Below are positions 33,694 through 45,833 of a stretch of DNA of 64,000 bases, one piece after another. The DNA lies in contig RMBW01000135.1 in NCBI GenBank assembly GCA_004009845.1, positions 1 through 64,000 on the forward strand. The letters are read 5' to 3'. The notes under the pieces were generated by a model, which did no database searches, was not told the DNA's origin, and was given only the letters and a program-made list of their open reading frames with translations. The stretch comes from Davidsoniella eucalypti. Taxonomy: Eukaryota; Ascomycota; Sordariomycetes; Microascales; Ceratocystidaceae. Made by a program: the position numbers and the translations under genes. Numbering within the stretch: position 1 is the first letter of the stretch; each line of letters opens with the position of its first letter.

Positions 33694-35259
33694 CTAATTT
33701 AGCACGATATCGTACCCATCGTGCTGAATCCTAACTTCCTCTGTGTCCATGCCGTACTTGCGTCGCATCAACTCAAAGATAATCAGCCCGGCTGACGTGC
33801 TAGGCACCTGTCGTATCGTTGACCACCAGAAGCCACGATACAGCCAGCTGACAATTCCGCACCCGTTATCACGTGCCTGCTTGCTGCACTGCCGCCATGT
33901 CTCTTGATATGCGCGATAGGCCGCCTTCGTCATGAGACCGCGCGATGGCTGCTTGAAGCTGCTGCCTCCATCATTAATGACGACTGCTGAAGAAGGAGAG
34001 GACGAAGAAAGAGAAGTCTTTGCCGCAATTCCTGCTCGTAGCTCACGGATCTCTGCTGCCCGCCCATCAAGCTCTTCTAGTCGGTCCCAATGTTCCAGCT
34101 GGATGTATGTCAACGGATGCAGCACGACCTGCTGTGCTAGCGACGCCGCTGTACCTGCTAGTAGAAGAAACCCGGGCTCGATGGCGTAATGTGGCCGAAT
34201 CACGTGGAAGCCGTCCTCGAATGCCGCCGAACTTGGCTTGACGGGTCTCTTTGCTGCCAAGTCCGCCACGATGCTATCCCGCAGACCGCCATAGTACCAC
34301 GAGATGAAGTGGTAGTAACCCTGCGCCTTAACGTACTCAAAGGTACTAAAGAAGACTGCGCTGCCCATGCTATCCTTCGCCAGGGATAGACCCCAGCCGG
34401 CAAACACCCCGCGCAATCCAATCTCACGTATCTTTTGCGCACTAAACGCCCACATGCTCTGTGGTCGCCCAGAGCCATTACCAGCTCTCATTAGATCTCG
34501 GTGGTCGTACCGCGCCTGAATCGCATCTAGTGGCGCTGCCACCACGCTCTGTAGTGCACCGGCGACCAAGCCTGCCGTAAATGTATGAGCCGGTGCTGGC
34601 GGCGGATACGCGCGCCTAGCTCCGCTGCCCGTCTCCGGATGCAGTCTCCCAAGGACATGTAGATAGCTCGTATATAACACAGCACCGACGCCTACATTGG
34701 CGAGCAACGGCGGCGCGACCTGCTGTGGCAGGATCCCCCAACCCTGCTGTCTAATAGCTGAGGCGAGCACTCCCGGCGTAGTTCCATGTGCCCATAGACG
34801 GATACGCCGCGCGGCACGTCTCAGTAAAGATGATGGGGGTGACGAAGCATCTGTCTTCTTGGTCTGGTCTAAGGCGCGCTGCAACACTTCAGTTTCGGCG
34901 GCATGCAGCCGCCGCGCGAAAGCTAAGTAGTCAACACGCATACGAAAGAAGGCTTTAGCAGGCGCGCGGAAGTAGAACGCAATGGCTTGTGCGGACAAGG
35001 CACGCACGCCGGCAGCTGAGGCCGCCGAGGCTGCATCGTTGCGCTTCTTCTGGATAGGATCGAGGGATGGTATTGTCGGACGCATGGACGGATCAGAGAC
35101 TACGGGGAGCAGTCCGCTGGACGGGAACGTCGCGGACGAAGATGATGAAGACAGAGACATGGATGTCGAGCTGGAAAGAGAGGCCTTGAGTGCCCCGCGG
35201 GGGAGGATGGTGTCGTCGTCGCGGGGGCTCTTCATGGCGCTGATAGTAACATCTCTCAA
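33694..35259 (-). CDS. mitochondrial carrier family protein, divergent
   Basis: Single-exon frame of 521 residues, longer than the usual 300 because of an unstructured Ser-rich N-terminus (about 75 residues) and a low-complexity insert before the last helix pair. Carrier signatures are visible in the second and third repeats: APLDAIQARYD (P-x-D-x-x-x-x-R type) and HPLTYIQLEHW; the first repeat is weak. Other supporting pieces are AGLVAGALQSVVA, GLRGVFAGWGLSLAKDS and YRGFWWSTIRQVPSTSAGLIIFELM. The substrate cannot be inferred; the usual contact points are altered in at least one repeat. Alternative start at Met9 (35235). The gene is convergent with the CVNH gene. Confidence 0.85.
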   Translation of the reverse strand: MRDVTISAMKSPRDDDTILPRGALKASLSSSTSMSLSSSSSSATFPSSGLLPVVSDPSMRPTIPSLDPIQKKRNDAASAASAAGVRALSAQAIAFYFRAPAKAFFRMRVDYLAFARRLHAAETEVLQRALDQTKKTDASSPPSSLLRRAARRIRLWAHGTTPGVLASAIRQQGWGILPQQVAPPLLANVGVGAVLYTSYLHVLGRLHPETGSGARRAYPPPAPAHTFTAGLVAGALQSVVAAPLDAIQARYDHRDLMRAGNGSGRPQSMWAFSAQKIREIGLRGVFAGWGLSLAKDSMGSAVFFSTFEYVKAQGYYHFISWYYGGLRDSIVADLAAKRPVKPSSAAFEDGFHVIRPHYAIEPGFLLLAGTAASLAQQVVLHPLTYIQLEHWDRLEELDGRAAEIRELRAGIAAKTSLSSSSPSSAVVINDGGSSFKQPSRGLMTKAAYRAYQETWRQCSKQARDNGCGIVSWLYRGFWWSTIRQVPSTSAGLIIFELMRRKYGMDTEEVRIQHDGYDIVLN

Positions 35260-36584
35260 ACAAATGGAACTATAAAAAGAAGGTAGATATAAGGCAAACG
35301 AAACACGGACTAAAGTTGGGCAATGTCAATTGGCGTAGAATTAAGACTCAATTCAATGGGGTTGATATTCCCACGAAAAATCGAGATATCGCCAAAGGGA
35401 TTGTTTTGTTTCATGTTTTGAAGCCTAGCAACGGACATGCTTATTAGCTGTCATAGTGTAACCCTAGCGATCAAGCATTATATGTGGCGCTATTAGTATC
35501 TCTAAGTGTCAAGACAGAAACTGACTGTTTCCTTAAAAGTATTCATTTGCCTAAATCTGCTATTGCAGTAGTATACTTATAAATCACTTTCAATAACTAA
35601 TCAGCAGTCATAATACTTACCTTTTAATAAATATTATCTAGTTACCTGCCATGATTATTACTTTCTTTCACCAGGCTAGGGTTAACTCAACTAGGATTAC
35701 ACAATATTTTGAGTCAACTTACCAGTTGCACCTTGAGCTGTTTTATTATTTCTTTAACGAACTATATCATTAATCATGAAGATGCCACATTTAGATGCCA
35801 CATTTAGAGGCCGATTTATTGTATATACATAACTATCGTAAATGACAAATTTTAAAAAGGGAAAAAAAAAACATGTTCCATAGAGTCCACTAGATAGACT
35901 AGATAACAGTACATTTTTACTAAAATAGTAGGTTAATGAGAAAGATGACAAAGCGAGTCATTAGTTATACACAAAATCATTGACAGAACTTATTCATACC
36001 CTGACCACAAGGCTGGCACCTATTTTCATTTGATAACCATATAAGAAGTTGAGAGAAAACATTTATAGTCTATAATTAAGTAACATGCTCTATATCTATA
36101 GGAAAAAGAAAAAATAGCATTTGATGGGAAAAAGGAGAAAAATATGAAAACATTATTAGAAAAACAAGAAGAATATAATATGAACAAAGAGAATAAAAGA
36201 TGAAGCAAAATGATGATACAACGGGAGCGGACGATTGGTAGCTATCCAGATATCTGGAGCGAGTAATCTCGAGCTCCTGTATACCAACTTGTCGACAGTC
36301 CAGACAAACTGACATGCTTATGAAGGCTTTCAGTTGTCTGATCCCTCCACTAACTTGGGATACTCAATAAATATCACAAAGAATCGAAAAAACATCCGGT
36401 CATCCTTTGCAGTGAAAAACGACACACTGACAGTCGGCAACAAGATAGAAAACCCGGTCCATCATCGTGTGAGGGGATGTCTGGAGCCATCTGATTAGCT
36501 CATGGCTGAGTTTAGTTAATTGTCGAGGAAATATGGAGGCATCCCGTATGACGTAATTGACAACTGGAAGATGGGCGTTACCAC
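35260..36584. other. AT-rich spacer between carrier and NLR-like genes
   Basis: Very AT-rich, with a tandem duplication of GATGCCACATTTA at about 35782-35808. No gene or RNA recognised. Confidence 0.4.
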
Positions 36585-39500
36585 CTAGATAAAGGGACGT
36601 CGAGAGGAAGATTTCCGAGTAGAACTTTCAAGATTGAAATTGGGGCCATGTTTGATCTGCAGCTTGATAGAATCTAGAAGAGACCTAGAGTGAGTTGACA
36701 AAAGAGCAGTCCAACCATACAAAGTCTCATGATTGATAATTTCTACTGGCTCGATGAAGAGACGAGTAGCATCGAATTGATCTGTAGAACAATAACATTT
36801 GAGAGAGGCCCAACCATCAGTCGACTCATGATGGATATCAGCTCCCTTCTCGATCAGGAGCTTCACAACATCAATGTGGCCCTTAGTGCAAGATTGGCCA
36901 AGGGCAGTCCAACCATCAGTCGACTCAGGATGGATATCAGCTCCCTTCTCGATCAGGAGCTTCACAACATCAATGTGGCCCTTAGTGCAAGATTGGCCAA
37001 GGGCAGTCCAACCACCAGATGACTCATGATGGATATTGGCTCCATTCTCAATTAGGAGCTTCACAATATCAATGTGGCCCATATTGCAAGAGCGGTCAAG
37101 GGCAGTCCAACCAGTAGAGGACTCATGGTTGACATTAGCACCCTTCTCGATCAGGAGCTTCACAACATCAATGTGGCCCATATGGCAAGAGTGTCTAACA
37201 GCAGTCCAACCAGTAGAGGACTCATGGTTGATATCAGCTCCCTTCTCGATCAGGAGCTTCACAACATCAATGTGGCCCTTAGTGCAAGAGCGGCCAAGGG
37301 CAGTCCAACCAGTAGAGGACTCATGGTTGATATCAGCTCCCTTCTCGATCAGGAGCTTCACAACATCAATGTGGCCCATATGGCAAGAGCGGCCAAGGGC
37401 AGTCCAACCAGTAGAGGACTCATGGTTGACATTAGCACCCTTCTCGATTATGAGCTTCACAACATCAAGAAGGTCCTTACTGCAAGAGAGTGTAACAGCA
37501 GTCCAACCACCAGATGACTCATGATGGATATTGGCTCCATTCTCAATTAGGAGCTTCACAATATCAATGTGGCCCATATTGCAAGAGCGGTCAAGGGCAG
37601 TCCAACCAGTAGAGGACTCATGGTTGACATTAGCACCCTTCTCGATCAGGAGCTTCACAACATCAATGTGGCCCATATGGCAAGAGTGTCTAACAGCAGT
37701 CCAACCAGTAGAGGACTCATGGTTGATATCAGCTCCCTTCTCGATCAGGAGCTTCACAACATCAATGTGGCCCATATGGCAAGAGTGTCTAACAGCAGTC
37801 CAACCAGTAGAGGACTCATGGTTGATATCAGCTCCCTTCTCGATCAGGAGCTTCACAACATCAATGTGGCCCTTAGTGCAAGAGCGGCCAAGGGCAGTCC
37901 AACCAGTAGAGGACTCATGGTTGATATCAGCTCCCTTCTCGATCAGGAGCTTCACAACATCAATGTGGCCCTTAGTGCAAGATTGGCCAAGGGCAGTCCA
38001 ACCATCAGTCGACTCATGATGGATATTGGCTCCATTCTCAATTAGGAGCTTCACAATATCAATGTGGCCCATATTGCAAGAGCGGCCAAGGGCAGTCCAA
38101 CCAGTAGAGGACTCATGGTTGATATCAGCTCCCTTCTCGATCAGGAGCTTCACAACATCAATGTGGCCCTTAGTGCAAGATTGGCCAAGGGCAGTCCAAC
38201 CACCAGATGACTCATGATGGATATTGGCTCCATTCTCAATTAGGAGCTTCACAATATCAATGTGGCCCATATTGCAAGATTGACCAAGGGCAGTCCAACC
38301 AGTAGAGGACTCATGGTTGATATCAGCTCCCTTCTCGATCAGGAGCTTCACAACATCAATGTGGCCCTTAGTGCAAGAGCGGCCAAGGGCAGTCCAACCA
38401 GTAGAGGACTCATGGTTGATATCAGCTCCCTTCTCGATCAGGAGCTTCACAACATCAATGTGGCCCTTAGTGCAAGATTGGCCAAGGGCAGTCCAACCAT
38501 CAGTCGACTCATGATGGATATTGGCTCCATTCTCAATTAGGAGCTTCACAATATCAATGTGGCCCATATTGCAAGAGTATCTAAGGGCAGTCCAACCATC
38601 AATCGACTCATGGTTGATATCAGCTCCATTCTCAATTAGGAGCTTCGCAACATCAATGTGGTCCTTACTGCAAGAGAGTGTAACAGCAGTCCAACCATCA
38701 ATCGACTCATGATGGATATCAGCTCCATTCTCAATTAGGAGCTTCACAATATCAATGTGGCCCATATTGCAAGAGTGGCCAAGGGCAGTCCAACCAGTAG
38801 AGGACTCATGGTTGACATTAGCACCCTTCTCGATTATGAGCTTCACAACATCAATGTGGCCCTTAGTGCAAGAGTGGCCAAGGGCAGTCCAACCATCAGT
38901 CGACTCATGGTTGATATCAGCTCCCTTCTCGATCAGGAGCTTCACAACATCAATGTGGCCCATATGGCAAGAGTGTCTAACAGCAGTCCAACCAGTAGAG
39001 GACTCATGGTTGATATCAGCTCCCTTCTTGATCAGGAGCTTCACAACATCAATGTGGCCCATATGGCAAGAGCGGCCAAGGGCAGTCCAACCAGTAGAGG
39101 ACTCATGGTTGACATTAGCACCCTTCTCGATTATGAGCTTCACAACATCAAGAAGGTCCTTACTGCAAGAGAGTGTAACAGCAGTCCAACCATCAATCGA
39201 CTCCTGATTGATATTGGCTCCATTCTCAATCAGGAGCTTCACAAGATCAATGAGGCCCATATGGCAAGATTGGCCAAGAACAGTCCAACCAGTAGAGGAC
39301 TCATGGTTGACATTAGCACCCTTCTCGATTATGAGCTTCACAACATCAAGAAGGCCCTTGTAACAACTTTGTCTAAGAACTGTCCAGCCTTTAGATGTCT
39401 CAAACGTGATGTCGGCGCCCTTTTCAATCAAAATCCTAGCTCTTCTTTCTGCTGTTCTAGGAATGCCACATATATGGCTACACCAATTCTCTACAAAATA

Positions 39501-42039
39501 GCTCGAGAATTCAAGCGTTACAGAACGATCTGTGTTGTAAACCCTAGTACCCAAATCATTCTGTACTTCTGGTAGAGTCAAGTATTTGTAGCAGATATCG
39601 TAAAATATTTCTTCGGTTATCTCAGAAGTACACAAAAGAGGCAGGCCGTGTATTACAGTTTTAGATTTCATCAAGAAGTCTTTGGCCGTTTGGTGTATCA
39701 GATGAACTCTCGATTCCTGGATAAAAACAAAGAGGCCACATAAGTCACGTAGTCTCTTTTCAATGAAATGACTGTCGTTGGTAGCATCTAGAATACAAGC
39801 TGAATTGTTCAGCCTTAGGTCCAGTGCCACCCCCATCTCTGTAACTGTCAGCGGGCGCCGCGCGCCAACGATAATCTGAAGAATCAGAAGGGCTTGAGGG
39901 AAATTCGAAGGCTCAATTCGCTGTAGGATCTTTTCGTAGGCCTCATTGATAGTAGTAGGAACTAAATCAATATTGCTGACTCTAAATCCAAATCCTCTGG
40001 ACATCATCTCAGTTTGCTTTATCATGAGATCGAGCCATAGATATGTACGATTCTTCATGCCGAGAAGCATTTTTTCAACCTGCTCACGGACATCGTCGTT
40101 TATATCCAGCTTGCCCATACGTGATTGTACAAATAGATTGATTTCAGTCTGCATTCGACCATCCTCCTCTTCACCATTAAGGTAGATCTGTGGAAAAGTC
40201 TCAATAGTCGAGCCGAAATTGTCGCATATATCCTTGTAAGGACGACTGGTGAGCAAAATCTTCAACCAGGGCGAGAGTCTGCAATCTTTGGTGTCCTTGA
40301 ACCACTTCGAAGATAATTCAATCAATGTAGATAGATCTCCACGAATGCACTCATCCAAGGCATCTATGACAATGAAGGTGTTGGTGAAATAGTTATCACC
40401 AACAGCTTCCATTAAGATCTTCCAAAGTGTATGCTCTTCATGCTGAAGTTTATCTCCATTCTCTCTCCATGATGATAAGGCATGTCTTCGTAGATGGGGT
40501 TGCTGGCTGAAAAGTTGGTGTAGGATAGCACAAAGAGCAGTGGCAAGACTGTTTTGATCTTCGTTGTCTTTGAAAAAAAAGTAACAGACGGAGGGTGAAG
40601 TAACAGAAGAGGATAAAGTCTGTGAAGAATCACTAACTAAGTGGCTGTCGATGAGAGATCTGCTCAAGACAGACTTTCCACAGCCTGGATCAGCAGAGAT
40701 GAAAAGAAGGTCGCTACCAGTGTTGTTAAGCCAACTGGTAAATTTCTTGTTTGCAAGGACCCAGAGACATGTTCCATACAAGGCCGTGGGGTTCATGTCT
40801 TTATATCGCCTGTAGGAAACAGTTTTCAAGCTCTGATGACATTTTGATAATGTGTCCTCCAGTTCCTTGTCGAGCTTTCGGTTGTACATATTTTCGTTTT
40901 GGCTGATGATTCGATCAGTGTTTCTAGAAATACTGATATCTAGGGCTTCTGTGACAACAAAAATGTTAAAATCTTGTATCTAATAAGGTAATTGTATCAA
41001 GGAGAAGACTTTAATGTAACATACCAATGACTTTTAAGGCTGGCACCATGGTAGTGATATCGCTCTTGTTCACATAGCTTAGGAGTTCTTTAGCATAAGC
41101 AGCAGCAGAAAGAGCGGCATAGCCATGCCACTCATCCTTTTTATGACTATCTGCATAGTCTGAAATGCCCCGGATCACAAGACATGGGAATTGCTGGATT
41201 ATACCAGCAGCCTCCATTTCCACACATATAGCTTGAATCTCTTGTTGTAGTTGGTCACGCTTGGTTGCATCTCGCATCACGGAGTTTCCAGTTGCAATGA
41301 TGCCGTAGTGCACCTGGGGATCGTCGTTCTCTCGTGTTAGTCTTGGAATTTCCCACTCTTTAGGGCAAGAATCACAAGTCGGGGCATCTAGTTGATGAAT
41401 ATGATTTGGAAGGAATAGTCGGTCACTTTGTGAAGCTGGTTTTCCAAAATTCTTCTTGGCCTTTGCACCATATGCTAGTGCCTTGTCAATATATGTCGGA
41501 AAAACAGGCTCATTGATAGCTAGATTAGATTTGAGCTCGTTCAATGCTGATAGCAAGATATCTGGGGGGGCATTCAACTGGCCTTGTCGCAAAAACTGTC
41601 CGTCGTTAAGCAATTTGCCAACATCATATTGAATAACTCCACCCGATGTACCCGAGGATTGGCCGACTACAATATCGCCGAGTCGGATATCGTGTGCCGG
41701 GGAGGGGATTCCAGCACCAATTCCCACTAAAAGAATAAAGCGTAGAGACTTGGGAAAAGCCTGTGCCATGCTGACAGCAGCTGCAGCCGCCTGGGTCTGG
41801 CCGATCGATGGCAAGCAAGTCAAGACAACATTATGCTTTCCGACACGACCATAGGTATACTTGCGCGGACTTGTAGAAGTCTGGTCTTGGGGGTGCTCGA
41901 ACACTTCATCAAGAATGAGCTTGGCCGTAGATAGTTCCGTAAATAAGGCACAAATCCAGCCGATCTCGTAGGTGTCTTTTCCTGGCGATGACATTTCGAG
42001 CGTATTTGCCTGATGGTGGATATCGTGGGTAGTGTGCAA
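36585..42039 (-). CDS. NLR-like protein: PNP/UDP phosphorylase - NACHT - ankyrin repeats
   Basis: Two exons (42039-41025 and 40948-36585) joined by a 76-nt intron (GTATGT...CACAG), giving about 1,792 residues. The splice is in frame and links a nucleoside-phosphorylase domain to the NACHT frame. Domain 1 (about 20-325) shows YEIGWICALFTEL, VGIGAGIP...DIRLGDIVVG, VEMEAAGI (substrate site) and RGISDYAD (catalytic Asp region), so it looks catalytically competent. The NACHT (about 410-590) has Walker A ADPGCGKS (GKS 429-431), Walker B VIDALDEC (534-539) and sensor TSRP (572-575), followed by a helical region. The ankyrin array (about 850-1780) has 28 units of 33 residues, most nearly identical. 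In fungi this architecture belongs to NLR-like STAND proteins implicated in non-self recognition; PNP-type effectors of such proteins can act as nucleosidases. An alternative start is Met16 (41994), which fits the family N-terminus better. Confidence 0.93.
36660..39430 (-). repeat. 28-unit, 99-bp coding repeat array (ankyrin) with 495-bp higher-order duplication
   Basis: Each 99-bp unit encodes one 33-residue ankyrin repeat; GW marks each unit. Units fall into a few types after GW: TALGRSC, TALGQSC, TAVRHSC, TAVTLSC, TALDRSC and TALRYSC. A block of about 280 bp starting near 37004 recurs essentially identically 495 bp (five units) further on, near 37500. The first two and last two units are more diverged. 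Because the unit is a multiple of three, antisense frames stay open across it. Confidence 0.95.
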
Positions 42040-42644
42040 GATTGCAAAATGAGAAAAAGAGAGGAAAAGAATGCCTAATTATGGTGAAGAAGGCATATAC
42101 ATGGCTATATTGAATATTCGAATAACTAGAAGATAAGACATATGTATATGTATGATGTTTGGGTGATGTACTGATATGAGACTGCCCAGCCTGATATCGA
42201 GTGGTTGCGCTTTTCAGCCTTGTTTTGGAGCCAGCGCCTAAATTGCAGGCCTTTTTGCCCAGTTAAGGTGATTATAAAGATGTACAGCTTGATGGTTTGT
42301 AATGTTCTATTCAGGAATAATACCTGACAAGAGTGCAACACTTACCATAATCAAAACAGATGACATAAATAAATAACTAGGTTTAGTTGCATAACTACAT
42401 ATGAATAAACTAGTTGTGGAATATTGTATCCAACATGTATTGTTTATAAAATATCTCCACATCCACTTCACAAATTAACTCTAGCTTGATGACTTGGAAT
42501 ATAAATAAATAAAGATAGAGTAGGGACTTTTGGGCATCAATATGTAGCATTACTATATCCGGTTCTATTGATTGGTTTGGCTACTTTGTTATACTAACTA
42601 GCATATCACAAGTAGCAAGTCTCTTCTTGTTTAACACATCGAGT
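42040..42644. other. spacer upstream of NLR-like gene and downstream of RBM25-like gene
   Basis: AT-rich intergenic region; probable promoter of the NLR-like gene. No RNA gene or repeat recognised. Confidence 0.4.
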
Positions 42645-45191
42645 CTATGCTGGAAGACCACGCTTTTCGGTTTCGGTAAAGAAAATGACCATGCGCCAAA
42701 GCTTTTTCACTAGGTCTTCGGCCACATCGTCGAGAGCCTGAAAGGAAATTATGTTAGTATACATACTGATATATGTCCATAGAAGGAGGGGGGATAAGGG
42801 ATGAATATTTTACCTCGGTCAGATCCTCGACTAGTTCACCGGGAGTGCCGTGCTTGCGTAGATGATCCTCAATGACCTCTACCACGAAGTCGTCCTGAAG
42901 ACCAAGATATTCGATGATCTTTTTGATGACAAATGGCCGCAGCTTCTCAGTCATGATAGCTTCATCGAGGAAGTCCCATTGCACATTCCATGCCCAGAGA
43001 CCCTCCTTCTCTGCCGGAATCTCTTGTGCCAGCTGCTTGACAGCCTGCTGGATTTCCTCCTCTGTCATGCTAGCCGCATCCGTGAGTGGCTCAAACTTGA
43101 TCGGAACAAGTGTACGCTTTGTCTGAGTATCGTTCTCCTCATCGTCAAGAAGACCCTCGACTTCAGCGATAGTTCGTCTCGTTCCACCATTGCGTTGTGC
43201 TTGCGCCTTTTGCGCCGCTGCGCCTAATGATAGTTTGAATGGCTGCGGTGCCAGGGCTGCAGGTGGTGCATCGGCAGACGTAGAGTTGGGGCCGTTAGAA
43301 GCCAGCTCGCGAGACTGTTGCTCCAAGAAGGAATCAGCCATACCGCGCGCCTTGTCCATGTCCGTCTTCCTGCGTCGCTCCTCGTCAGCCTCGGTTTTGC
43401 GGTCGGCGGTATCACGTGTTAGTTCCTCGGCACGGTCTTGTGCCCGCTTCCGCGCCCAGTTGGTGTGATCGCTGTAATAAGGGTGTGCTTTGAACTCGCG
43501 CTCTTTCTCGTCGTCCCAGTCCTTCTCGTGCTGTAAGGCCTCGCGTTTGCGGGTTTCGAACGTCTCGGCTTCATGGCGTTCTCGATCCCGCTCGCGCTCT
43601 AGTGCAGCTGTCCGTGATCGCTCACGGCTTACCCATTTGCGTTCAGACTCGAGGAAAAGTTGTACTTGTGCGTTTTTCTTCTTATCAACCACTCGACGGT
43701 TGAGTTCTTCGTCGCTGGCGTCTGTATCGCTGTGGTCATTGTACAGCTTGAGGTCGGCATGAGAAAGTCCGCCGCTGAGGAACGCAATGCCACCGCGGTT
43801 TGATATGCCGTTACTGGCGGCTGGGCCTGTTGGCGCATTTCGTGGCGCTGGTGTTGATATTGGTGAACGATGGCCATTACTGGCACCGTTGCTTAGGCGC
43901 TCTCGCTCTTCCATTTTCTCCTCGCGTTTGAGACGCTCGACGTCTCTCTGGTTGCTACGTTCACGGAAAGCGGCAATTTCGCCGGTAACCATTTCCCGCA
44001 TTTCAGCAGGGATGTCTGAAAGCTCGTCATCTTGCGCAACATTGATATTGACAACTTCAATGGCTTCGGCCCCTGTTTCGTTATCACCAGAGGCCTCGAC
44101 CTTGGCGAGAACAGGAGGATAGAAAAGATCGCGTATTGCCTTTTTCAGCGCCGCTTTCGCTGTATTTATCCGAGCCTCTTTGGTGGGGTCGTTTCCTTTC
44201 TCCTCGGCTTGTGACTCTAAGTGTTTTATCGTTATGGGATCAACAGCGACGTGTAGCTTTGTTTTGTCGATGCCTTCGAACTCGTCATTTTCGTCTCTCG
44301 GAGGCTTCTCGGCTGTTGGCTGTTTCTTGACGGGCACTTGGATGGTTGGTAGAAGTTCCATCGCAATAGCAACTGACTGTATATCCTCAAAATGGGCAAA
44401 TCCAAACTTGAGATCAGAACTGTCAGAAAGCGATGACGGCGACTCATCCCAGCGCTTGAGTTTTCCAAAAGGATTCAGCAACGACTCCATGCTCGCTTTT
44501 GTGCTGATGCCTGCGGGAATCTTGTTGATGAAGACCGTCCTCAACTTCTCGTCTTGTGTCGGGGGTATAAGTATCTGAACAGCCTCTCGAGCAGTCGCTT
44601 TGTTTTGTTCTGTCCGATCAGTACCTGATCTAGCTGATGATGGGTGCGCCGAGGTGGGACTATCGGTGTCCTTGCTTGTTCCGTTGGTTGAAGGTTTTGA
44701 GGTCGATGTTGTTCCGAGCCGGATCACGCGCGCATTGAAGTTGATGTTTTGTAGGTTAGGGGGTGGCTGGAACCCCATCGGGAGGCCACTTGGACGACCG
44801 CCCTGCGCAGCGACGGCAGGGTGGGCGCCGGGAATCATCATTGCGGGGTTCATGCCCGGAGGAACACCTGTAGAATGGGAAGATAGCATGTAGTTAGTAA
44901 GCTGGAAATCCTAATACCTAATTAGTAGTCAAGGCTAGATACGTACCGAGGCCTGGAGGCGCTATCATGCCGGCGGGCATAGCGCCGTGGATGACTCCAG
45001 CAGGGACGCCGGGAAGACCACCTGGGGCTGCACCGGGATAGGCACCATAGCCAGGAGGGGGGCCATATGGATTGGCTGGAGAGTTAGTTAGAAAATAGGT
45101 GCTATCAAGTAGGACGAGGTGCTATTGAGGCTGTCAAAGACAGAAGAACTAAGGAAATGGGCAGCATACCGCCGTAGGGGTTGTACGCCAT
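42645..45191 (-). CDS. RBM25/Snu71-type splicing factor (RRM + PWI)
   Basis: Four exons: 45191-45170, 45075-44947, 44867-42814 and 42737-42645; 765 residues. The tiny first exon encodes MAYNPYG; all junctions keep frame, and the last intron (42813-42738) splits the PWI domain. The N-terminus is Pro/Gly-rich (PPGYGAYPGAAPGG). A single RRM lies at about 160-235 (RTVFINKIPAG, FGFAHFEDIQS). A long charged coiled-coil region rich in Arg/Glu follows (ERERDRERHEAETFE). The C-terminal PWI domain (about 665-765) includes GLWAWNVQWDF, RPFVIKKIIEYLG and DDVAEDLVKKLWRMVIFF. RBM25/Snu71 proteins bind U1 snRNP and guide 5' splice-site choice in the nucleus. Family assignment is firm. Confidence 0.94.
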
Positions 45192-45833
45192 GGTGCGATC
45201 GTTGAAGGCGAAAAATAAGGGCGTCGCGAAGTGTATATCAGAGTTGTATATAGGGTATTTCCGTCGTACTGCGAATGATGCGACGGCAAGCCAGATGCAA
45301 CAAAAAAAGAGAATAAATACGCGGGATTTCGAAGGTCCAGCAATTAGCGACCGAAAACGAAAAAGCCCACAGTAGAGTTGAAGCGCTGTTGATGAGAAAT
45401 GACTTTTGTTTATTGACGATAGAATTGATTGCCGATGCGAGATATGGCCAAAACTGAAAGATCAAGAATCAAAGTGCAAAACAGTAAGCTAGATATTACG
45501 GCTTCAATTTCACAAGGTCGTGGCCACCTAAATAGATATCTAACGATTTCCTTTTGTCTATTTCGCCGCAAGGCTGCAAGAATTTTTTTCGGGCTTTTTT
45601 TTATTACTGCAAAACAGTTCGCGACGCATACAAGGCTAAAAAAAAATTAGAAGGGAATGACATCCCTGTAGATTTTTTTTTTTTAATTCATTATAAAATC
45701 AAGAACCAAGCTTTCTCAATGCTACAAGAATGGCATCGAAACAACGCTTAGGTGAAGGGGGAAAAGCAGGGCACTGCTTTTCTCTCTCAATAGCCTCAAG
45801 TTTCACGACGTATAGTTGGTGCAAGACAGTTAA
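45192..45833. other. spacer between RBM25-like promoter and kinase-like pseudogene
   Basis: Probable promoter of the divergently oriented RBM25-like gene. A/T runs at about 45587-45600 and 45673-45684. No gene recognised. Confidence 0.4.

Noticed and set aside
36729..39575. Series of plus-strand open frames with repeats
   Set aside because: They arise because the 99-bp ankyrin units are a multiple of three, so antisense frames stay open; no start context or family supports them.
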